Of a DNA stretch of 64,000 nucleotides, positions 63,837 to 64,000 are shown piece by piece. Source of the DNA: Pseudomonas lundensis (lineage in GTDB: Bacteria > Pseudomonadota > Gammaproteobacteria > Pseudomonadales > Pseudomonadaceae); assembly GCF_001042985.1 (NCBI RefSeq), contig NZ_JYKY01000016.1:1-64000 (forward strand). Reading direction: 5' to 3'. The position numbers were made by a program, and so were the translations under genes. Position 1 is the first letter of the stretch. Every line of letters starts with the position of its first letter. The notes under the pieces are model-generated. The model was given only the letters and a program-made list of their open reading frames with translations, was not told where the DNA came from and did no database searches.

Positions 63837-64000
63837 TTAGGCGCGAGGTTTTACGGTTCCACAATCAGCACCCAACCAGACAGCCTGGGAATCCAGGCTC
63901 CCCGTTTGCTTAAGGCCTGTGGCATTGAAGGTGCCCGTGACATGGGTCGTGAATTCACGATCACTGGCAAATGTCGCCACACCTGCCCCCTGAGCTTTTG
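63837..64000 (-). CDS. DUF3617 family protein, C-terminal part
   Basis: The minus frame ending in TAA at 63837-63839 reads ...ATFASDREFTTHVTGTF, NATGLKQTGSLDSQAVWLGADCGTVKPRA (shown in parts: SLDSQAVWLGADCGTVKP), the typical end of DUF3617 proteins, which are exported and of unknown function. The start lies beyond the right end of the window. Short evidence, so moderate confidence. Confidence 0.75.
   Translation of the reverse strand, partial: KAQGAGVATFASDREFTTHVTGTFNATGLKQTGSLDSQAVWLGADCGTVKPRA

Overview
The window is chromosomal DNA of a Pseudomonas, most likely from the fluorescens/putida side of the genus. The evidence is coding density, codon use, protein similarity, and blocks of gene order recalled from P. 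aeruginosa PAO1: the gcdH cluster, pntAA-pntAB-pntB, response regulator-phoU-pstBACS-MFS, purEK, aspA, pycAB-pycR and uvrD. There is no phage, insertion sequence, CRISPR array or tRNA. No rRNA gene is inside the window, but its left edge is the upstream leader of a 16S rRNA gene that lies off the left end on the minus strand, with three tandem promoters.

Layout. 1-460: rrn leader and promoters. 0.46-3.9 kb: glutarate/lysine catabolism (CaiB-type CoA-transferase, gcdH, divergent LysR regulator). 4.4-7.3 kb: pntAA-pntAB-pntB transhydrogenase. 7.4-8.9 kb: acetate-type CoA-transferase. 9.0-12.8 kb: a DUF1127 protein flanked by repeated GTACAG elements, three secreted DUF2388 paralogues and a large two-domain protease-like protein. 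12.8-22.3 kb: response regulator, phoU-pstB-pstA-pstC-pstS with Pho boxes, and an MHS-type transporter. 22.6-26.65 kb: thioesterase, mutarotase, DUF3299, GlsB-type protein, purK, purE. 27.1-28.35 kb: two tandem paralogous metzincin-like proteins of unknown role. 28.4-34.7 kb: aspartate/asparagine utilisation (LysR, aspA, AGCS symporter, asparaginase), interrupted by a DUF6124 gene with an unusual structured leader. 34.8-41.6 kb: AraC regulator, acetylpolyamine amidohydrolase plus polyamine-binding protein, MocR regulator, PaiB-like protein, two GNAT enzymes. 41.9-43.4 kb: a secreted orphan and a probably frameshifted orphan. 43.5-49.1 kb: pyruvate carboxylase pycA-pycB, pycR, a small PA3496-like gene and an RpiR/HexR-type regulator. 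49.2-59.7 kb: a GGDEF/EAL protein, uvrD and assorted housekeeping genes. 59.9-62.9 kb: zinc-starvation cluster (two COG0523 GTPases, DUF1826, divergent folE2). The right edge cuts a DUF3617 gene.

The most unusual signals are: (1) the leader of the DUF6124 gene, in which two hairpins carry the identical 8-nt loop UUUAGUAG, a third hairpin carries the complementary loop CUACUA, and a terminator-like hairpin lies between them; (2) the tandem metzincin-like pair, which lack signal peptides; (3) a terminator-like and Shine-Dalgarno-masking leader before purE; (4) arrays of GTACAG elements on both sides of the DUF1127 gene with no cognate regulator nearby; (5) five DnaA-box-like 9-mers inside the linker of a MocR gene. 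All functional statements come from reading the sequence and recalling families; no search was run.
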